17,059 nucleotides of DNA from DASULK01 sp036278255 (GCA_036278255.1 DASULK010000258.1:1-17059), one strand, 5' to 3'. Counted from the stretch's first letter, positions 6,730 to 15,328 are shown. Numbers and translations: made by a program. The notes: a model not told the origin generated them from the sequence alone.

Positions 6730-7995
6730 CTACCTGACCGACTTCGACGGTCCGGTCGAAGGGACGCCGTTGGCCGCCGCCGAGGCGTTCGGGGTCGGCT
6801 GCAGGTCCTGGGGTACGGGCAGGGCGCTTCCCTTGACGTACTCCTCCCAGCTCATGTCCCAGGCGGTCCAGCCGTTACCGGCGGTGAGCCCGGCCTCGGT
6901 GTTGCGGACCGTCACCGGGTCACCGACCTTGGTGATGCCGAAGAGCCACCGGGCGTTGGCCGGCGAGAGGTTCAGGCAGCCGTGCGAGACGTTGCGTCGG
7001 CCCTGGTCCCCCACCGACCAGGGGGCGGAATGGATGAACTCGCCGCCCCAGGTCAGCCGCTGGGCGTGGTCGACGGCGACGCGGTAACCCTCCGCCGGCC
7101 CGAGCTCGGCGAAGGTGTCGAAGATCGTCGACTCGGCCTTCTCCATGATGACCATCGTGCCGGTGGAGGTTGGGGTGCTCGGTTTGCCCAGACTCACCGG
7201 CATGCTCTTGACCAGCTTGTCGTTGTCGTAGACCGAGAGGCGCTTGGTGGCGCTGTCCACGTCGACGGTGACCTTCCCACCGATCTTCGCGGTCGCGGTC
7301 CGGTCGGTATCGCCGTAGCTGCCGCCGCCGAGCGGATGCCCCCCGAGGGCGCTGCGGACGGTGATCGTGGTGCCCGGCTGCCAGTAGTCGGGGGCGCGGT
7401 AGAAGGCTTGGCTGCCATCCGCCACCCAGTGCCAGACGCCCCGCTGCGGCGGGTCGGTCTGTACGAAGAGGCGGCGTTCCGCGCTGGCTCGGGCCTCCTT
7501 CGGCACCGGCGTCTCGAACCGGACGGTGACCGGCATCGCCACCCCGTACGTGCGGTTGTCATCGAAATGCAGAGTGGTGGTGCTCTGCCGTGCCGGCCTG
7601 GCCATGGTGGTGAACTTCGTGCTCTGGGTGGTTGTCATGCCGGCGTCGTTGGTTGCGGTGACCTCGGCGGTATAGCTCCGCTTATGCGCCAGCGACGTCT
7701 TCGGCACCCAGGAGGTGCCGTCCTCGCGCAAGGCGCCCTCCACCTGCTTCCCCTTGTCGTCGGTCAGGACGACCGAGGTGACCTTCCCGTTGGCGACCTT
7801 GGTACCGATCTCCGCGCTGATCGGCACTTTGTCCGCATCCGCCTCCGGCGTGAGGGTCACCTCGGGTGGCTGCTTGGGGCTCGGCGAGGCCTGGCCGGCC
7901 GCCTCCTTCACTGGCGTACTGGTACAGCCGCCCAGAATCAGCGACAGACCAGCCATGACCGCGATCAACACCCCGGCTCGACGCCGACCATTCAC
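6730..7995 (-). CDS. Lipoprotein L,D-transpeptidase with Ig-like domains (YkuD family)
   Basis: A 421-residue exported enzyme that would form 3-3 (meso-diaminopimelate) cross-links in peptidoglycan or attach proteins to it. A basic start and hydrophobic segment end in a lipobox LGGC with the lipidated cysteine at residue 24. A Pro/Ser linker follows, then Ig-like domains about 45-230 as in mycobacterial Ldt enzymes, then the YkuD catalytic domain about 240-363. Catalytic motifs are FIHSAPW (H322) and VSHGCLNLS with H338 and nucleophile C340. The C-terminal extension after about 365 includes WTAWDMSWEEY, frequent in actinobacterial members, and a disordered tail. GTG 7995 is preferred because GGGGGAG precedes it by a few nt and it places the signal peptide at the N-terminus; a GTG at 8028 and ATG at 8106 are in frame but have poorer sites. 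Confidence 0.92.
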   Translation of the reverse strand: MNGRRRAGVLIAVMAGLSLILGGCTSTPVKEAAGQASPSPKQPPEVTLTPEADADKVPISAEIGTKVANGKVTSVVLTDDKGKQVEGALREDGTSWVPKTSLAHKRSYTAEVTATNDAGMTTTQSTKFTTMARPARQSTTTLHFDDNRTYGVAMPVTVRFETPVPKEARASAERRLFVQTDPPQRGVWHWVADGSQAFYRAPDYWQPGTTITVRSALGGHPLGGGSYGDTDRTATAKIGGKVTVDVDSATKRLSVYDNDKLVKSMPVSLGKPSTPTSTGTMVIMEKAESTIFDTFAELGPAEGYRVAVDHAQRLTWGGEFIHSAPWSVGDQGRRNVSHGCLNLSPANARWLFGITKVGDPVTVRNTEAGLTAGNGWTAWDMSWEEYVKGSALPVPQDLQPTPNASAAANGVPSTGPSKSVR

Positions 7996-8260
7996 AGCGC
8001 TCCCCCGATCCTCGATCCCCTTGATCACGACCCCATTCTGGGTGGCTCGGCACGACCGGGGCAGGCATTCAGAGAAGAACGACCAGGGTTCCTCTCCGGC
8101 TACCATTGCCCCTTTTGCCCTTTACTGGTCCGCATCCGGCCCGTGTGGCCCAGCTCCGGATTCCAGAAATTCACCGATCATTTCCGGCCCAGGGTCTACC
8201 GACCGACCCCGGCAGCGCTAGGTTGTTACCAGTGATTTGCAATAGCCAAGGAGTGGCGGC
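7996..8260. promoter_or_regulatory. Divergent promoter region, L,D-transpeptidase / peptide importer
   Basis: This 265-nt region separates the leftward L,D-transpeptidase from the rightward importer operon and must contain both promoters. The only plain signals are the ribosome-binding sites: GGGGGAG before the GTG at 7995 and AAGGAG 7 nt before the ATG at 8261. A possible plus-strand -10 is TAGGTT at 8219-8224, with no clear -35. I see no operator palindrome. Confidence 0.4.
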
Positions 8261-9838
8261 ATGCGTCGTTGGTGGGTAGGTCTGACTGCGGGAGTCCTCG
8301 CCGGAGTGCTGGTCGGGTGCGGGTCGACTCCCACGGACACCCAGCGGCCAAAGGACCAGATCGTGCTCGGGATGTCCTCCGCACCCGACACGCTCAACCC
8401 GGTGCTCGGGTACGCGGCCGAAGGGGCCAGCAAGATCTTCGACGGCCTGGTCGCCTACGACGACAAGCTGCAACTGGTCCCCGCCCTGGCGGAATCGCTG
8501 CCGACGATCAGCGACGACGGCCGGAGCATCACCTACACCCTGCGTCCCGACGTGGTATTCCACGATGGCAGTGCGTTGAGCGCCGACGACGTGGTCTTCA
8601 CCTACCGGGCACTCCTCGACCCGAAGACCGACTCGACCCTGCGGGCCTCCTTCGACGCCGTCGCGGAGGTGAGCGCATCCGATGCGCGGACGGTGGTGTT
8701 CCGGCTGAAGTACCCGTACGTCCCCTTCGTCAAGCGCACCACCCTCGGCATCGTGCCGGCGAAGCTGCTCACCGGCACGGACATCAACACCGCCGCCTTC
8801 AACCGCAAACCGGTCGGCACCGGCCCCTACAAGGTGGAGTCGTTCAGCGAGGAGAAGCTCACCCTGGTCGCCAACGAGGCCTACTGGGGTAAGGCACCCG
8901 CCATCAAACGGGTCACCATGGCCTTCATCGGCGACGACAGCGTGCGGGCGGCGCGGCTGCGCAGCGGAGAGCTGGACGGCGCGGTGCTGCCGGCAAAGAT
9001 CGCCGACAGCCTCGGCGACCTGCCCGGATACCGCCGGTGGGACAATTCGAGCGCGGACTACCGGGTGATCTCCGTGCCGATGCAGCACCCGGTGCTCGGC
9101 GATCCCGCCGTCCGACGCGCACTCGACCACGCCGTAGACCGACAGGCGATGCTGACCGCGTTGATGAACGGGCAGGGTAAACCGGCCTTCGGGCTGGTCT
9201 CCCCCGACGCCGAAACCTGGTTCGATCCCGAACTGAACCGTCCGGCGACGCCGGACACCGCCGCAGCCGAGCGGGAGTTGGAGGCGGCAGGCTGGGTCGT
9301 CGACAACGACGGCATCAGGACCCGAAACGGAGAGCCGGCCAGCTTCACCCTGATGTACCCAGCAGGGGACAGCCTGCGGAAGGACCTCGCCACCGCCGTC
9401 GCCTCCGACGCCCGGAAGATCGGCCTGGACGTGCAGCTGGCCGGTCTCGACTGGTCCGCCATCACCCCCCGGCTCGGTAAGGACGCCATCATCTACGCCG
9501 GCGGCGCCCCCTACGACCCCGACTTCGACCTGTACGACGCGCTGCACTCCTCCCGCGTCGGCAAGGGATGGGCCAACCCCGGCCGCTACGCCAACCCGGC
9601 CGTCGACGACCTGCTCGAGCAGGCGCGCCGCAGCGGCGACGACCGGGAACGCAGCAACCTCTACCGGCAGATCCAGCAGCAGACAGCCACCGACGTACCC
9701 AACATCGGGCTGGTCTTCCTCAACCACACCTACCTGGTGCGGGACCGCTGGACCGGACAGGCGCCGCGCACCGAACCGCACGACCACGGCTTCAACGGCA
9801 TCTGGTGGAACCTCGAAGACTGGACGCCCCGCCCGTGA
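8261..9838 (+). CDS. ABC importer substrate-binding lipoprotein (family 5, peptide/nickel type)
   Basis: A 525-residue extracellular solute-binding protein of family 5 (PF00496; DppA/OppA/NikA group), which captures the substrate and delivers it to the permeases. The signal peptide ends in the lipobox LVGC (C20), so it is membrane-anchored. The mature domain starts with QIVLGMSSAPDTLNPVLGY (about 33-51), carries the typical FDGLVAYD and the family signature region VVFHDGSALSADDVVFTY (about 98-115), and ends with the conserved closing segment around GLVFLNHTYLVRD. The substrate (dipeptide, oligopeptide, nickel or opine) cannot be read from the sequence. A strong site AAGGAG lies 7 nt before the ATG. 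The stop overlaps the next start by 4 nt (GTGA), so it is the first gene of a coupled five-gene operon. Confidence 0.95.
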   Translation: MRRWWVGLTAGVLAGVLVGCGSTPTDTQRPKDQIVLGMSSAPDTLNPVLGYAAEGASKIFDGLVAYDDKLQLVPALAESLPTISDDGRSITYTLRPDVVFHDGSALSADDVVFTYRALLDPKTDSTLRASFDAVAEVSASDARTVVFRLKYPYVPFVKRTTLGIVPAKLLTGTDINTAAFNRKPVGTGPYKVESFSEEKLTLVANEAYWGKAPAIKRVTMAFIGDDSVRAARLRSGELDGAVLPAKIADSLGDLPGYRRWDNSSADYRVISVPMQHPVLGDPAVRRALDHAVDRQAMLTALMNGQGKPAFGLVSPDAETWFDPELNRPATPDTAAAERELEAAGWVVDNDGIRTRNGEPASFTLMYPAGDSLRKDLATAVASDARKIGLDVQLAGLDWSAITPRLGKDAIIYAGGAPYDPDFDLYDALHSSRVGKGWANPGRYANPAVDDLLEQARRSGDDRERSNLYRQIQQQTATDVPNIGLVFLNHTYLVRDRWTGQAPRTEPHDHGFNGIWWNLEDWTPRP

Positions 9839-10812
9839 AGGTGATCGCCCGAACCGTGGCGCTCCGCCTCACCGCCGCCGTACCCCTGCTGCTGCTCGTG
9901 TCGCTGGCGCTCTTCCTCATCGGCAAGGCGTCACCGTTCGATCCGGTGCTGCAGTACGTCGGCGGCGCCGACGCCGCCCACCTCAGCAACGCGGACCTGG
10001 AACGCCTCCGCGCCAACTGGGGCCTCGACCGGCCGGTACTGGCGCAGTACGGCGAATGGCTGGCCCACCTGGTCAGCGGCGATCTCGGCCATGCCCGCAG
10101 CCTCGGCGGGCAACCCGTCGCCGAGGTCATCGGCGAGCGGCTGAAGTGGACGGTTCTGCTCTCCGCGGCCGGGCTGGCCGGGGCGCTGCTGCTCGCCGTG
10201 CCGCTGGGGACCCTGGCGGCGCGCCGCCCCGGCGGCCTGGTCGACCGCGCCGTCACCTGGGTCGGCTACACCCTGGAGGCGATCCCCACCTTCTGGCTGG
10301 CCCTGGCCGTGATCGCCGTCTTCGCGCTCACCCTGCGGCTACTGCCCAGCGGGGGCCTCACCGACGTCTCCGCGACCACCGTCACCGCCACCGGCCTCGC
10401 CACACACCTGGTCCTGCCCGCCTCCGTGCTGGCGGTGTCGCAGTCACCGTGGTTCATCCTCTACGTCCGGGAAGCGGTCGCCCACGCCCTGGCCGAGGAT
10501 TTCGTCACCGGCGCCCGCGCCCGGGGCCTCTCCGAGTGGCGGGTGCTCACCGGCCACGCGCTACGTACCGGACTCCTCCCCCTGATCACCCTCGCCGGCG
10601 CCCGGATCCCGGAACTGATCACCGGAGTGACCCTGGTGGAGGCCGTCTTCTCCTGGCCGGGGGTGGCCGGCGCCACCGTAACCGCCGCCCTAGCGGTGGA
10701 CTTTCCGCTGCTCGCCGCGCTGACCCTGCTGGCCACCGTGACCGTGCTGGCCGGCAACCTCACCGCCGACATCGGCTACACGTTGGCCGACCCCCGGGTA
10801 CGGCTGCGATGA
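9835..10812 (+). CDS. ABC importer permease 1 (DppB-like)
   Basis: A 325-residue inner-membrane permease of the DppB/OppB type. The first membrane helix is about 11-30. The extracytoplasmic part includes LRANWGLDRPVLAQYGEWL (58-76), characteristic of the family, then GDLGHARSLGGQPV. Five further helices lie at about 105-128, 145-168, 190-210, 246-266 and 285-310. The EAA loop contacting the ATPases is around GARARGLSEWRVLTGHALR (226-244). GTG 9835 overlaps the stop of the binding protein (GTGA) and replaces longer in-frame extensions that only shadow that gene. The end overlaps the next gene by 4 nt (ATGA). Confidence 0.94.
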   Translation: MKVIARTVALRLTAAVPLLLLVSLALFLIGKASPFDPVLQYVGGADAAHLSNADLERLRANWGLDRPVLAQYGEWLAHLVSGDLGHARSLGGQPVAEVIGERLKWTVLLSAAGLAGALLLAVPLGTLAARRPGGLVDRAVTWVGYTLEAIPTFWLALAVIAVFALTLRLLPSGGLTDVSATTVTATGLATHLVLPASVLAVSQSPWFILYVREAVAHALAEDFVTGARARGLSEWRVLTGHALRTGLLPLITLAGARIPELITGVTLVEAVFSWPGVAGATVTAALAVDFPLLAALTLLATVTVLAGNLTADIGYTLADPRVRLR

Positions 10813-11732
10813 GCACCACCTGGCGTCCCGCCACCGCCCCCCGCCCCGGAACTCCGACCCCCTGGCGTCCCGCCACCGCCCCCCGCTCCGGAACTCCGGC
10901 CGCCGGGCGACGCCGCCGCACCGGTGCCGCCATCGCGCTGGGGCTGCTGGTGCTACTCATCGGCGCCGCGCTGCTCGTTCCGCTGCTCGCCGGCGGCGAC
11001 CAGCGTCTCGTCGACCTGACCGCCGCCAGCCAACCACCGTCCTGGCGGCACCCGCTCGGCACCGACAAACTCGGCCGTGACCTGCTGATCCGCTCCCTCT
11101 ACGGGCTGCGGGTCTCGTTGACCGTCGGGGTGGTCGCCGCCGCGATCGCCACCGTCATCGGTGGGCTCGTCGGACTCGCCGCCGGCGCCGTCGGCGGCTG
11201 GCTCGACTGGGTGCTCATGCGCCTGGTCGACGGGTTCGGCTCCCTGCCCCACCTGCTGCTCGGCATCTTCATCGTCGCGATGTTCGCCCCCGGTGTCGGC
11301 CCGGTCATCATCGCCATCGGACTCACCCACTGGCTGACCACCGCCCGCATCGTACGGGCCGAGGTGCTGTCGTTGCGGTCGCGGACCTTCATCGACGCCG
11401 CCATCTCCGGCGGCGCCTCCCGCCTCCGCATCCTGCGCCGCCACCTGCTGCCGGCGGTTGCCCCGCACCTCGGCCTGGCCGCGGTGCTGATGGTGCCGCA
11501 CGCGATCTGGCACGAATCCGCCCTCAGCTTCCTCGGCCTCGGCCTGCCCCCACACCTCGCCTCACTCGGCAACATGATCAACGACGGTCGGGGTGAACTC
11601 TTCGCCGGTGTCTGGTGGCCCAGCCTGGTGCCGGGACTCTTCATCATCGCGCCGACCCTGGCCATCGCGGTCCTCTCCGGATGGTGGCGTGACCGGCTCA
11701 ACCCCCGACGCCGTACGGAGCTGCAGCTATGA
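10809..11732 (+). CDS. ABC importer permease 2 (DppC-like)
   Basis: A 307-residue permease of the DppC/OppC type. The family motif HPLGTDKLGRDLLIR is at 81-95 after the first helix (about 40-60). Further helices are at about 104-128, 147-170, 220-240 and 272-292. The EAA loop is FIDAAISGGASRLRILRRH (194-212). The first 36 residues are unusual: an Arg/Pro/Thr cytoplasmic extension containing two copies of a 14-residue unit (WRPATAPRPGTPTP and WRPATAPRSGTPAA, residues 5-18 and 19-32), made by a 42-bp tandem duplication. ATG 10809 overlaps the upstream stop (ATGA), which supports this start, although an internal start after the repeats cannot be excluded. Confidence 0.94.
   Translation: MSTTWRPATAPRPGTPTPWRPATAPRSGTPAAGRRRRTGAAIALGLLVLLIGAALLVPLLAGGDQRLVDLTAASQPPSWRHPLGTDKLGRDLLIRSLYGLRVSLTVGVVAAAIATVIGGLVGLAAGAVGGWLDWVLMRLVDGFGSLPHLLLGIFIVAMFAPGVGPVIIAIGLTHWLTTARIVRAEVLSLRSRTFIDAAISGGASRLRILRRHLLPAVAPHLGLAAVLMVPHAIWHESALSFLGLGLPPHLASLGNMINDGRGELFAGVWWPSLVPGLFIIAPTLAIAVLSGWWRDRLNPRRRTELQL
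10821..10904 (+). repeat. 42-bp tandem duplication inside the permease 2 N-terminus
   Basis: Copy 1 (10821-10862) and copy 2 (10863-10904) begin with the same 20+ bases and differ at only a few positions near their ends. The unit is a multiple of three, so the reading frame is kept and the protein gains a second 14-residue Pro/Arg-rich unit. The near-identity suggests a recent event. Confidence 0.9.
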
Positions 11733-12673
11733 GCCACTCCTTTCGGGTACTGCGCGTTGACCAGTTGTCGGTGCGGTTCCGGCTCCCCGACGCCACGGTC
11801 GCAGCGGTCACCGACGTCACCTTCTCCCTGCCCGCCGGCGAATGCCTGGCGCTGGTCGGCGAGAGCGGCTGCGGCAAATCGGTGCTCGCCTCCGCCCTGC
11901 TCGGCCTGCTCCCCGGCAACGCCGAGATCCGCGGAGGCGCCCTGCTCGACGAGGTCGACCTGCTCAGCTGCGGGGAGAAGGTCCTGGCCCGGAGCATCCG
12001 GGGACGCCGCGTCGGGCTGGTGCCGCAGAGCCCGGCCGCACACCTCACCCCGGTCCGCACGGTCCGCGCCCAACTCGAGGAGACCACCCACGTACTGGGC
12101 ACCGCCCGGCCGGACCGACGCGCCGCCGCCCGCCGCTACGCCGACCGCGCCCACCTCGACGCCTCCCACCTCAACCGCTACCCGCACCAGCTCTCCGGCG
12201 GGCTGGCCCAACGCGCCGCCACCGCGCTGGCCCTGGCGGGCGAGCCGTGGCTGCTGCTCGCCGACGAACCCACCACCGGACTCGACCGGCGCCTGGTCGA
12301 CGCCACCATGGACGAGTTGGCTCGGCTCCGCGACAACGGGCACGGCATCCTGCTGATCACCCACGATCTGGCCGCCGCCCGCCGGGTTGCCGACCGGGTC
12401 GCCGTCATGTACGCCAGCCGGATCGTGGAGATCGCCCCCACGGCGCAGCTCTTCGACTCCCCCCGCCACCCGTACACGGCGGCCCTGCTCGACGCCCTCC
12501 CCGACCGGCGGTTCCGGCCGCTGCCCGGCTTCCCGCCCGAACTCTCCCGACTGCCGGACGGGTGCGCCTTCGCTCCACGCTGCTCCCGCACCGACCCTGA
12601 CTGCGCGCTGCTGCCGAAGCTCGCCCCGGTCGGCGACGGCGATGTCGCCTGCCACCATCCCCTCGGAGGCTGA
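11729..12673 (+). CDS. ABC importer ATPase 1 (DppD-like)
   Basis: A 314-residue cytoplasmic ATPase that powers the importer. Motifs: Walker A GESGCGKS (44-51), Q-loop Q100, signature LSGGLAQR (155-162), Walker B LLLADE (175-180) with catalytic E180, and switch histidine H212. The C-terminal oligopeptide/dipeptide-transporter extension is present, with HPYTAALL from 247 and four cysteines (C279, C285, C292, C308) in the pattern seen in DppD/OppD proteins, where such cysteines can bind an iron-sulfur cluster. The start codon overlaps the end of permease 2 (ATGA) and the next ATPase begins 2 nt after its stop. Confidence 0.95.
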   Translation: MSHSFRVLRVDQLSVRFRLPDATVAAVTDVTFSLPAGECLALVGESGCGKSVLASALLGLLPGNAEIRGGALLDEVDLLSCGEKVLARSIRGRRVGLVPQSPAAHLTPVRTVRAQLEETTHVLGTARPDRRAAARRYADRAHLDASHLNRYPHQLSGGLAQRAATALALAGEPWLLLADEPTTGLDRRLVDATMDELARLRDNGHGILLITHDLAAARRVADRVAVMYASRIVEIAPTAQLFDSPRHPYTAALLDALPDRRFRPLPGFPPELSRLPDGCAFAPRCSRTDPDCALLPKLAPVGDGDVACHHPLGG

Positions 12674-12675
12674 CG

Positions 12676-13341
12676 ATGGCCCTGACCGCGCATCAGATCA
12701 CCGTCCGGTACGGCCGTCACCAGGTCCTCGACCGGGTGGATTTCACGGTGCCGGAGGCCACCACCATCGGCCTCGCCGGACCGAGCGGCTGCGGCAAGTC
12801 GACCCTGGCCCGGGTGCTCGCCCTGCTGCACAAGCCCAGCAGCGGAACGGTCAGCATCGGCGGTCACCACACTCCAGGCTGGCGGCACCGGGCCCCCCGG
12901 CAGCTGCGTACCCGGGTGGCGATCGTCTTCCAGCAGCCCCGCCTCGCCGTCGACCCCCGGCTACGGCTGCGCGACATCATCCTCGAACCCCTGCACGCCA
13001 CCGGCCTCGGCGCCGACGCGTCCGCCCGCCTGCCGGCGCTCACCGGACCGGTCGGCCTCACCGCCGAGCTGCTCGACCGCCGCCCGCACGAGGTCTCCGA
13101 CGGCCAACTGCAGCGCGCCTGCCTCGCCCGCGCACTGGCCCTGCAGCCCCGCTACCTCATCTGCGACGAAATGACGACCATGCTGGATGCGAGCACCCAG
13201 GCCCACCTGGTCGCCGTCGTCCAGGAATACCAGCAGCGCACCGGCGCCGGCGTCCTCGCCATCAGCCACGATCCGGTCCTGCTCGACCGGTGGGCCGACG
13301 CGACGCTCACCTGGCCCCTCACCGGGGTCGCTCTCCCCTGA
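12676..13341 (+). CDS. ABC importer ATPase 2 (DppF/NikE-like, short form)
   Basis: A 221-residue ATPase pairing with the preceding one. Motifs: Walker A GPSGCGKS (35-42), Q-loop FQQ (85-87), signature VSDGQLQR (140-147; the second Gly of LSGGQ is kept but the first is Asp), Walker B YLICDE (160-165) and switch histidine H198. It ends soon after the nucleotide-binding domain and lacks the C-terminal HPYT/cysteine extension of full-length DppF or OppF (typically well over 250 residues), so it resembles short NikE-type subunits. GGAGG lies a few nt before ATG 12676, inside the end of the upstream gene. Last gene of the operon; its 3' end overlaps the convergent gene by 23 nt. Confidence 0.93.
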   Translation: MALTAHQITVRYGRHQVLDRVDFTVPEATTIGLAGPSGCGKSTLARVLALLHKPSSGTVSIGGHHTPGWRHRAPRQLRTRVAIVFQQPRLAVDPRLRLRDIILEPLHATGLGADASARLPALTGPVGLTAELLDRRPHEVSDGQLQRACLARALALQPRYLICDEMTTMLDASTQAHLVAVVQEYQQRTGAGVLAISHDPVLLDRWADATLTWPLTGVALP

Positions 13342-14596
13342 TCCCGCCCGCCGAGCTGCTGCCAAGTTGGTCGTACTGGTCAACGACGAGTGCGTTGATG
13401 TGCGCGAGGCCCACCGCCGCTGGCTGCGCCTCCAGGACGAGGACGACGATGTCTCCGCGTTGGGCGAGGGTCTGAATCGGGAACCCGTCGTCGCCGCCCC
13501 CGAGCGGATCTACAAAGGATTGCCCGCCCGGTAGGCCGGGGATGCCCGCGACATTTCCGTCGCCCACTCGCTGCTTCGTCCGAGAACCGTACGCGTCCAG
13601 GAAGGAGGCCGCCGCCCCCTCGGAGTCGAACTGCATCAACGCGATCACCACGGTGGTTCCGTCGGACTCGGTCCAGCCGCCCACGGCGGCGCGATTGACC
13701 GCGAGTAACTGAAACACGAGCGCTTCCGGCCGCGCGTCACCGCTCAGGTCCACCACCTGGCCGAGAGTGAGCTGCCCGCCGGTGCCCGCGGGCCACGGCG
13801 TGGAGCCGGCAGGCGCGGACACCAGGAGTTGTCGAAGGTCGCGGGGCTGATCCCGTGGCAGGGCGGCCCGGTCGAGAGCCAGCCAGAGCACCGCGACCGA
13901 CATGAGCACCATCGCGACCACCCCGCACACCAGGGCGATGAGGGGACCTGGACGGCGCCACCAGGGCACCCAGACCGGCCGCGCCGACCATCCCACCCCT
14001 CCGCTGCTACCCGACGGAGAGACCGGCTCGACGTCCCGCGGTGCCGCAGACTGCTCGCGGACCGGCGCCGCCAGCGCCGCCACAGCGCCGGTCACCATGA
14101 CCAGGCCGACCAGCGCGAGCGCGGATCCGGACAGGAGTTCCGACTTGGGGTAGTCGCTGGGTGGATAGCCGCTGACCTTGACCGCGGTCTGCCCGAGATC
14201 GAGGATCAGAAACACCAGCACAATGTCCAGCGCGATGGCAGCCCGTAGCAGGAAACGGCGCCAGTCCGGTTTGACCCACGCCGCGGCGAAGACCCCGAAG
14301 AGCAACACCCCGCCGATGTAGAGCGGGGCCTGCGCTCCCGGCAGATCGGCAAGGTGATACGTCGTCTGCTCTGTGTCCTGCCCCCGCAGGACGCGGGTGA
14401 TGCCGTCCAACCGGACGCTGACCCAGGGCGTGGATTGGGCGGCTACCAGCACCGCCAGACCGAGCAGGGCCAGCGCTAACCCGATCCCACGCCGAGCGAC
14501 CGCCGCCGCTCGCATCGCTGCTCCATCGGGCAGGTCCCTGCCGGTGGGCGAGGAATCGATCTTCATGCGGAACATGATGGCAGCGCTGATGGCCAT
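13319..14596 (-). CDS. Membrane protein with five predicted helices and an extracytoplasmic C-terminal domain
   Basis: I do not recognise the family. The 425-residue protein has predicted helices at about 37-54, 91-107, 115-134, 157-177 and 217-241, a Pro/Ser-rich cytoplasmic or loop segment about 178-215, and a soluble domain about 245-415 that would lie outside the cell. That domain contains MQFDSEGAAASFLDAYGSR (321-339), a pattern seen in actinobacterial extracytoplasmic sensor or ligand-binding domains, but I cannot name one. It lies 36 nt after the ABC-2 permease on the same strand and is probably co-transcribed. The start is uncertain: ATG 14596 gives the longest form, while ATG 14515 (GGAG 5 nt upstream) gives a 398-residue form that starts just before the first helix. 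Confidence 0.75.
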   Translation of the reverse strand: MAISAAIMFRMKIDSSPTGRDLPDGAAMRAAAVARRGIGLALALLGLAVLVAAQSTPWVSVRLDGITRVLRGQDTEQTTYHLADLPGAQAPLYIGGVLLFGVFAAAWVKPDWRRFLLRAAIALDIVLVFLILDLGQTAVKVSGYPPSDYPKSELLSGSALALVGLVMVTGAVAALAAPVREQSAAPRDVEPVSPSGSSGGVGWSARPVWVPWWRRPGPLIALVCGVVAMVLMSVAVLWLALDRAALPRDQPRDLRQLLVSAPAGSTPWPAGTGGQLTLGQVVDLSGDARPEALVFQLLAVNRAAVGGWTESDGTTVVIALMQFDSEGAAASFLDAYGSRTKQRVGDGNVAGIPGLPGGQSFVDPLGGGDDGFPIQTLAQRGDIVVLVLEAQPAAVGLAHINALVVDQYDQLGSSSAGGIRGERPR

Positions 14597-14632
14597 CGTC
14601 CATCAACCGTCCCCTACCGGTCTGGCGTCACC

Positions 14633-15328
14633 TCATGCCGGTGTCTGCTGCAGGCGCAGGTGAGCCCGGCGCCGCAGCCGGAGCGCCGAGAGGCTGACAG
14701 TTGCGGCCAGGAGGGCGGCGATGAAGATCGCTGCGTGGATCAGGCCGTTGCGTAGGTACTCGATCGCGCCGGCTTCGACCGCGTAGATCCCGATTTCGCG
14801 GGTCGACCAGAAGGGCAGCAGCTTGGCGGCACGCTGCGCCGGGTCGACCAGGAACTGCAGGGCGGTCAGGGCGATGAGGATGAGGGTGCCTTCCAGGTCG
14901 CGCGGCGCGACCGCGCTGATCAGCAGGCCCAGCGGCGCGGCCACCAGGATGGTGAGGATGAACTCGAGCGCGACGCCCCACGGGCGCTGCAGGTTCTGGT
15001 CGACCGCGATCAGCGTGAAGTAGGCGGCACCCAGCAGGGTGCCGAGGGCCAGCAGTGCGGTGAGCGTTCCCAGGTACAGGTGGTGGATCTGGAAACCGAT
15101 CTGCCGCAGGCGCGACTCGACCGACTTGGTGGTGTTGCTGGTGAAGAGTCCGGCCGTGCTGACGGCCCAGGCCAGGCCGAGGCCGGCGAAGCGGATCGCT
15201 TTCTCCGGCTGGCTGTCGTGCCGGGCCAGATAGAAGAGAAGCGGAAGGATCGCCAGCAGGCCCAGAGCGGCACGGCGGCGTGCGAGGTCCCGGCACATCA
15301 TCTCGGTAACCGTCAGAAGCTTCGTCAC
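14633..15328 (-). CDS. ABC-2 type transporter permease
   Basis: A 231-residue polytopic membrane protein, probably six helices (about 21-33, 46-63, 87-107, 120-140, 147-161 and 196-216), with the size and layout of ABC-2 permeases that export drugs, peptides or lipids. Between helices 2 and 3 is the amphipathic segment SVESRLRQIGFQIHHLY (69-85), typical of an ATPase-contacting loop. GTG 15328 overlaps the ATPase stop as GTGA, so the two proteins are made together and most likely form a dimeric exporter. A competing frame across the same stretch is Arg/Pro-rich and has no membrane helices, so it was rejected. No substrate can be assigned. Confidence 0.85.
   Translation of the reverse strand: MTKLLTVTEMMCRDLARRRAALGLLAILPLLFYLARHDSQPEKAIRFAGLGLAWAVSTAGLFTSNTTKSVESRLRQIGFQIHHLYLGTLTALLALGTLLGAAYFTLIAVDQNLQRPWGVALEFILTILVAAPLGLLISAVAPRDLEGTLILIALTALQFLVDPAQRAAKLLPFWSTREIGIYAVEAGAIEYLRNGLIHAAIFIAALLAATVSLSALRLRRRAHLRLQQTPA

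Noticed and set aside
8171..9787. Minus-strand frame of 538 codons opposite the binding-protein gene
   Set aside because: It is Val/Gly/Arg-rich and has no motif; the plus-strand frame there has a lipobox, a ribosome-binding site and family signatures.
11099..12658. Minus-strand frame of 519 codons opposite permease 2 and ATPase 1
   Set aside because: It is a shadow of two well-supported genes with clear ABC motifs.
8261..13341. Assignment of the importer as BldK, the developmental oligopeptide permease
   Set aside because: The gene order differs (binding protein first, not second) and nothing in the sequence ties it to development; only the general family is supported.
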